A stretch of 6,879 nucleotides of DNA, taken from contig DAOTTW010000461.1 in the NCBI GenBank assembly GCA_034437615.1, positions 1 to 6,879 of the forward strand, read 5' to 3'. The notes beneath the pieces were generated by a model, which worked only from the letters and a program-made list of their open reading frames with translations, did no database searches and had not been told where the DNA came from. The stretch is from DAOTTW01 sp034437615 (GTDB lineage: Bacteria > Chloroflexota > Anaerolineae > Aggregatilineales > Phototrophicaceae). Within the stretch, counting starts at the first letter, position 1; each line of letters begins with the position of its first letter. Positions 5,841-6,879 of the stretch are shown one piece after another. A program made the translations under genes and the position numbers.

Positions 5841-6879
5841 CGCGACTTTGCCTCATAGATTAGCGTGTAGGTGGTACCCTCGCTGCTGTACAGTTGCTTC
5901 TCAGCGTTGCGCTTGTCGTCCAGCGTGAAGCGGCTGGAATTACCAAGCACGGACCAATCCACGATGATGCCGCCGCGTTCCGCCGCTACGTCAAGCTGCG
6001 TCAGCACAGGGTCCACCAGCGGCAATTGCGTCAGGGGAAAGCTGTGCTGACGTCTGCGTTTATCCCCTAAGGGCAAGCGCAAAATTTCCACTGGTGAGTG
6101 GTCGCCGCTCGTCCTGATGAGCACCAGTTCGCCGCTTAACCAGGTCATGCGCTGCCGCAGCAGGAGGATCAACAGCGCCAGCAGCGCCGCACCGATTAAC
6201 CCGGCAATCCAGGCGGTGTAAAATGGATTCGGCTGCACCGAAAGACGCGCTTGCAGAATGCGAAAATCAACGGGGAAGGCCAGCGTGCTGCTGCCGATAG
6301 GCTGTGATGGGGCCGCAACCTGAAGCGTATAGTCGCCCGTCTCTAATGGTGGTAGCACAACGCGCCAGCGTGCCGGGTCATCCGTCGGCAACAAAGCGAC
6401 GCCTGCTTGGGCGGCCACATCGCGCTTGTCGGCTTCACGCACAAGCTGAAAATCCGCCAGCAGCGCGTTGGCCTGGGCCTCCGTTAGCTCACGGCCTAAT
6501 GCAACGTCCTGCTGCGGGTTGCTGGCGTCCACCACTGCTACCGTCAGCGCGATTTCGTTGGGCGGGAAAAAACGCAATGACGATAGCTCGATGCTGGTCG
6601 CCCGGTCGTATTGCGTCGGTAGCGCTGCGGGGTCGTCGCCGCTGAATTGCACGTCGGGTTCTTCCAGGCGCAGCGCGAGGCGCGTGACAGGCTGCACCTC
6701 CACCCTGTTCGACGTGATGTTATCCGCGACGCTGGTCAGCGGGGCGTTGTCGGCGATGGTCAGGGGTTGATCGCTGTTGGGTGGCAGCACGTTCAGCGTG
6801 AGGCAAACCGTATAGTCCCCTGGCTCATCAAGCTGTATGCCCTCGATGATATGCGTGCCGACCGCCGAAAACACCTGAC
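5837..6879 (-). CDS. C-terminal part of a single-pass membrane protein with external beta-rich region (5' end outside window)
   Basis: The reading frame is open to the right edge, so the N-terminus is missing. A GTG at 6874-6872 could serve as a start, but a glutamine codon precedes it in frame and no signal peptide follows, so I treat the gene as partial; 346 residues are visible. Counted from that GTG codon, residues 1-215 look beta-rich, with two similar stretches (EPGDYTVCL near 17-25 and ETGDYTLQV near 178-186) typical of Ig-like or beta-sandwich domains. Residues 221-239 are a clear transmembrane helix followed by RQR, which places the N-terminal part outside and the last ~105 residues in the cytoplasm. 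The tail is also beta-rich and contains a basic DKRRRQH patch near 271-277. The stop codon overlaps the next gene's start. I do not recognise the family. A VWA-type domain upstream would fit known neighbours of large tubulin-like genes, but none is visible here. Confidence 0.82.
   Translation of the reverse strand, partial: QVFSAVGTHIIEGIQLDEPGDYTVCLTLNVLPPNSDQPLTIADNAPLTSVADNITSNRVEVQPVTRLALRLEEPDVQFSGDDPAALPTQYDRATSIELSSLRFFPPNEIALTVAVVDASNPQQDVALGRELTEAQANALLADFQLVREADKRDVAAQAGVALLPTDDPARWRVVLPPLETGDYTLQVAAPSQPIGSSTLAFPVDFRILQARLSVQPNPFYTAWIAGLIGAALLALLILLLRQRMTWLSGELVLIRTSGDHSPVEILRLPLGDKRRRQHSFPLTQLPLVDPVLTQLDVAAERGGIIVDWSVLGNSSRFTLDDKRNAEKQLYSSEGTTYTLIYEAKSR
5851..5854 (-). promoter_or_regulatory. 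Weak ribosome-binding site (GAGG) for tubulin-like gene
   Basis: GAGG lies inside the end of the upstream coding region, 10 bases before the ATG at 5840. The spacing is at the long end of the usual range, so initiation may rely partly on ribosomes finishing the upstream gene through the ATGA overlap. The motif supports the chosen start, which is also the one that gives the N-terminal glycine loop. Confidence 0.45.
6158..6214 (-). other. Transmembrane helix in the membrane protein
   Basis: This stretch encodes 19 residues starting AWIAGLIGAALL and ending in ILLL, with no charged residue, followed directly by RQR. Length and hydrophobicity fit one membrane-spanning helix, and the positive flank predicts a cytoplasmic C-terminus. 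No other segment of the visible protein is hydrophobic enough to span the membrane. Confidence 0.88.

Noticed and set aside
6872..6874. GTG as the true start of the membrane protein
   Set aside because: The preceding codon is in-frame coding sequence, no upstream stop is visible, and the protein would start without a signal peptide although its N-terminal part should be external.

Overview
The window is a dense, single-strand (minus) gene cassette with no RNA gene, mobile element or CRISPR array that I can see. Three long reading frames follow one another in the same direction. Transcription enters at the right edge and leaves at the left edge, and both outer genes are cut by the window. The DNA is moderately GC-rich (mid-to-high fifties per cent by eye). 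The proteins are rich in Ala, Gln, Leu and Arg, and start sites carry Shine-Dalgarno-like motifs. Large tubulin-like proteins next to kinase-like and membrane proteins made me think of Chloroflexota or a similar bacterium. That is inference only, because no taxonomic marker is present.

Layout in transcription order. (1) 6879-5837: the C-terminal 346 residues of a membrane protein. It has an external beta-rich region, one transmembrane helix followed by an RQR positive flank, and a cytoplasmic beta-rich tail of about 100 residues. (2) 5840-2712: a complete 1042-residue protein that looks like a divergent large tubulin/FtsZ-like protein (the Tubulin_2 type). It begins with a GVGTRG glycine loop and has a degraded version of the tubulin GGGTGSG signature near residue 148. 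It overlaps gene 1 by 4 bases (ATGA). (3) 2684-1: at least 894 residues, open to the left edge. It has an atypical protein-kinase-like domain, a long helical region with a TPR-like stretch, a heptad coiled coil, and the beginning of a hydrophobic segment at the edge. The gap between genes 2 and 3 is 27 bp and holds a GAGGGG ribosome-binding site.

Reading: gene 1 crosses the membrane, gene 2 is a cytoskeleton-like protein, and gene 3 is a kinase-like protein that is probably membrane-tethered. The tight packing suggests one operon and a joint function at the membrane. Comparative genomics (Makarova and Koonin, 2010) described FtsZ-tubulin relatives encoded beside von Willebrand A-domain proteins and proposed a membrane-remodelling system. 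This cassette may be a variant, but no VWA domain is visible here; if there is one, it lies beyond the right edge. The combination of a decayed nucleotide-binding signature and a kinase lacking several canonical residues is the most interesting feature. All functional statements rest on reading motifs by eye.
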